Made by a program: the position numbers and the translations under genes | Source: Ryuthela nishihirai | Lineage: Eukaryota > Arthropoda > Arachnida > Araneae > Heptathelidae | Assembly: GCA_038380435.1 (NCBI GenBank) | Contig: JAWZYU010000028.1 | Span: 21,250,201-21,314,200 of the forward strand | DNA length: 64,000 nt | Direction of reading: 5' to 3' | In this document: positions 63,808 to 64,000 of the stretch, one piece after another | How the letters are laid out: each line of letters opens with the position of its first letter | Numbering within the stretch: the first letter of the stretch is position 1 | Notes under the pieces: generated by a model | The model's database searches: none | Told to the model about the DNA's origin: nothing | The model's input: the letters and a program-made list of their open reading frames with translations, nothing else

Positions 63808-64000
63808 AGGGGCGGGGGTGGCTTAGTCGGTAGCGCGCCAGGCTCGTAATCTGTAGTTCCCAGGTTCGAGTCCCAGCTGGGTCAGCGTTGAGATTTATCT
63901 CCGCAAAATTCCCCTCCCTGCTCACGGTCAGTAGGGGACACCGATGAGCTTGGAAAGGCCGCCGTCCGTCGGATGGGACGTTAAGCCGTGGCCCCGTGTG
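63808..64000 (+). mobile_element. SINE-1 copy, cut by the window end
   Basis: Starts GGGGCGGGGGTGGCTTAGTC with intact B box and runs to GGCCCCGTGTG at the last base. The rest lies beyond the window. Confidence 0.95.

Overview
The window looks like intergenic, repeat-dominated DNA from an animal nuclear genome. Long Jockey/I-type and RTE-type LINE remnants, tRNA-derived SINEs, Tc1/mariner, pogo, hAT and piggyBac-type elements, and the absence of any bacterial gene layout point to an arthropod. An arachnid is plausible, but this is an impression from repeat style, not proof. I found no convincing intact host gene. Nearly all longer open frames are translations of repeats. Family names used here (SINE-1, SINE-2, FB-1, LINE-A/B/C, RTE-1) are local to this report.

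Layout. 1-8.3 kb: SINE-1 and SINE-2 copies, FB-1 foldback arrays (2.1-3.1 and 6.5-7.0 kb) and a small inverted-repeat element with a transposase HTH fragment (5.6-6.1 kb). 8.9-11.0 kb: two nested TA-flanked DNA elements; the inner, pogo-like one carries a transposase C-terminus whose acidic tail has expanded into a 41-bp minisatellite. 11.4-15.8 kb: a 47-bp satellite of about 95 copies with higher-order duplications. 19.1-20.0 kb: a Tc1-type transposase fragment split by a foldback. 20.3-23.9 kb: a 3.5-kb hAT-type element with an 8-bp target duplication. 23.4-27.1 kb and 40.1-43.0 kb: the arms of a large inverted duplication carrying LINE-A. 29.9-34.1 kb: RTE-1, interrupted by two SINEs and a 1.07-kb solo LTR. 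36.2-53.6 kb: LINE-C, a two-ORF RNase H LINE broken into pieces by nested insertions, the largest an 8.9-kb Maverick/Polinton-like element (36,511-45,429) that itself holds LINE-B (36.9-40.05 kb) and one arm of the inverted duplication. 54-64 kb: SINE-1 clusters, minimal hAT ends, FB-1 arrays and a second RTE fragment.

The window is most useful as a stratigraphic record. Many insertions can be undone by eye because the target duplication is visible and removing the insert either restores a coding frame or matches an empty site in the other arm of the inverted duplication. This directly fixes target-site rules: TA for FB-1 and the pogo-like elements, TTAA for the piggyBac-like element, 8 bp for hAT, 5 bp for the LTR, 6 bp for the Maverick-like element and about 8-13 bp for SINE-1. 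About 29 SINE-1 copies and fragments, many nearly identical, make up roughly 15% of the sequence, so this family was probably the last major amplifier here.
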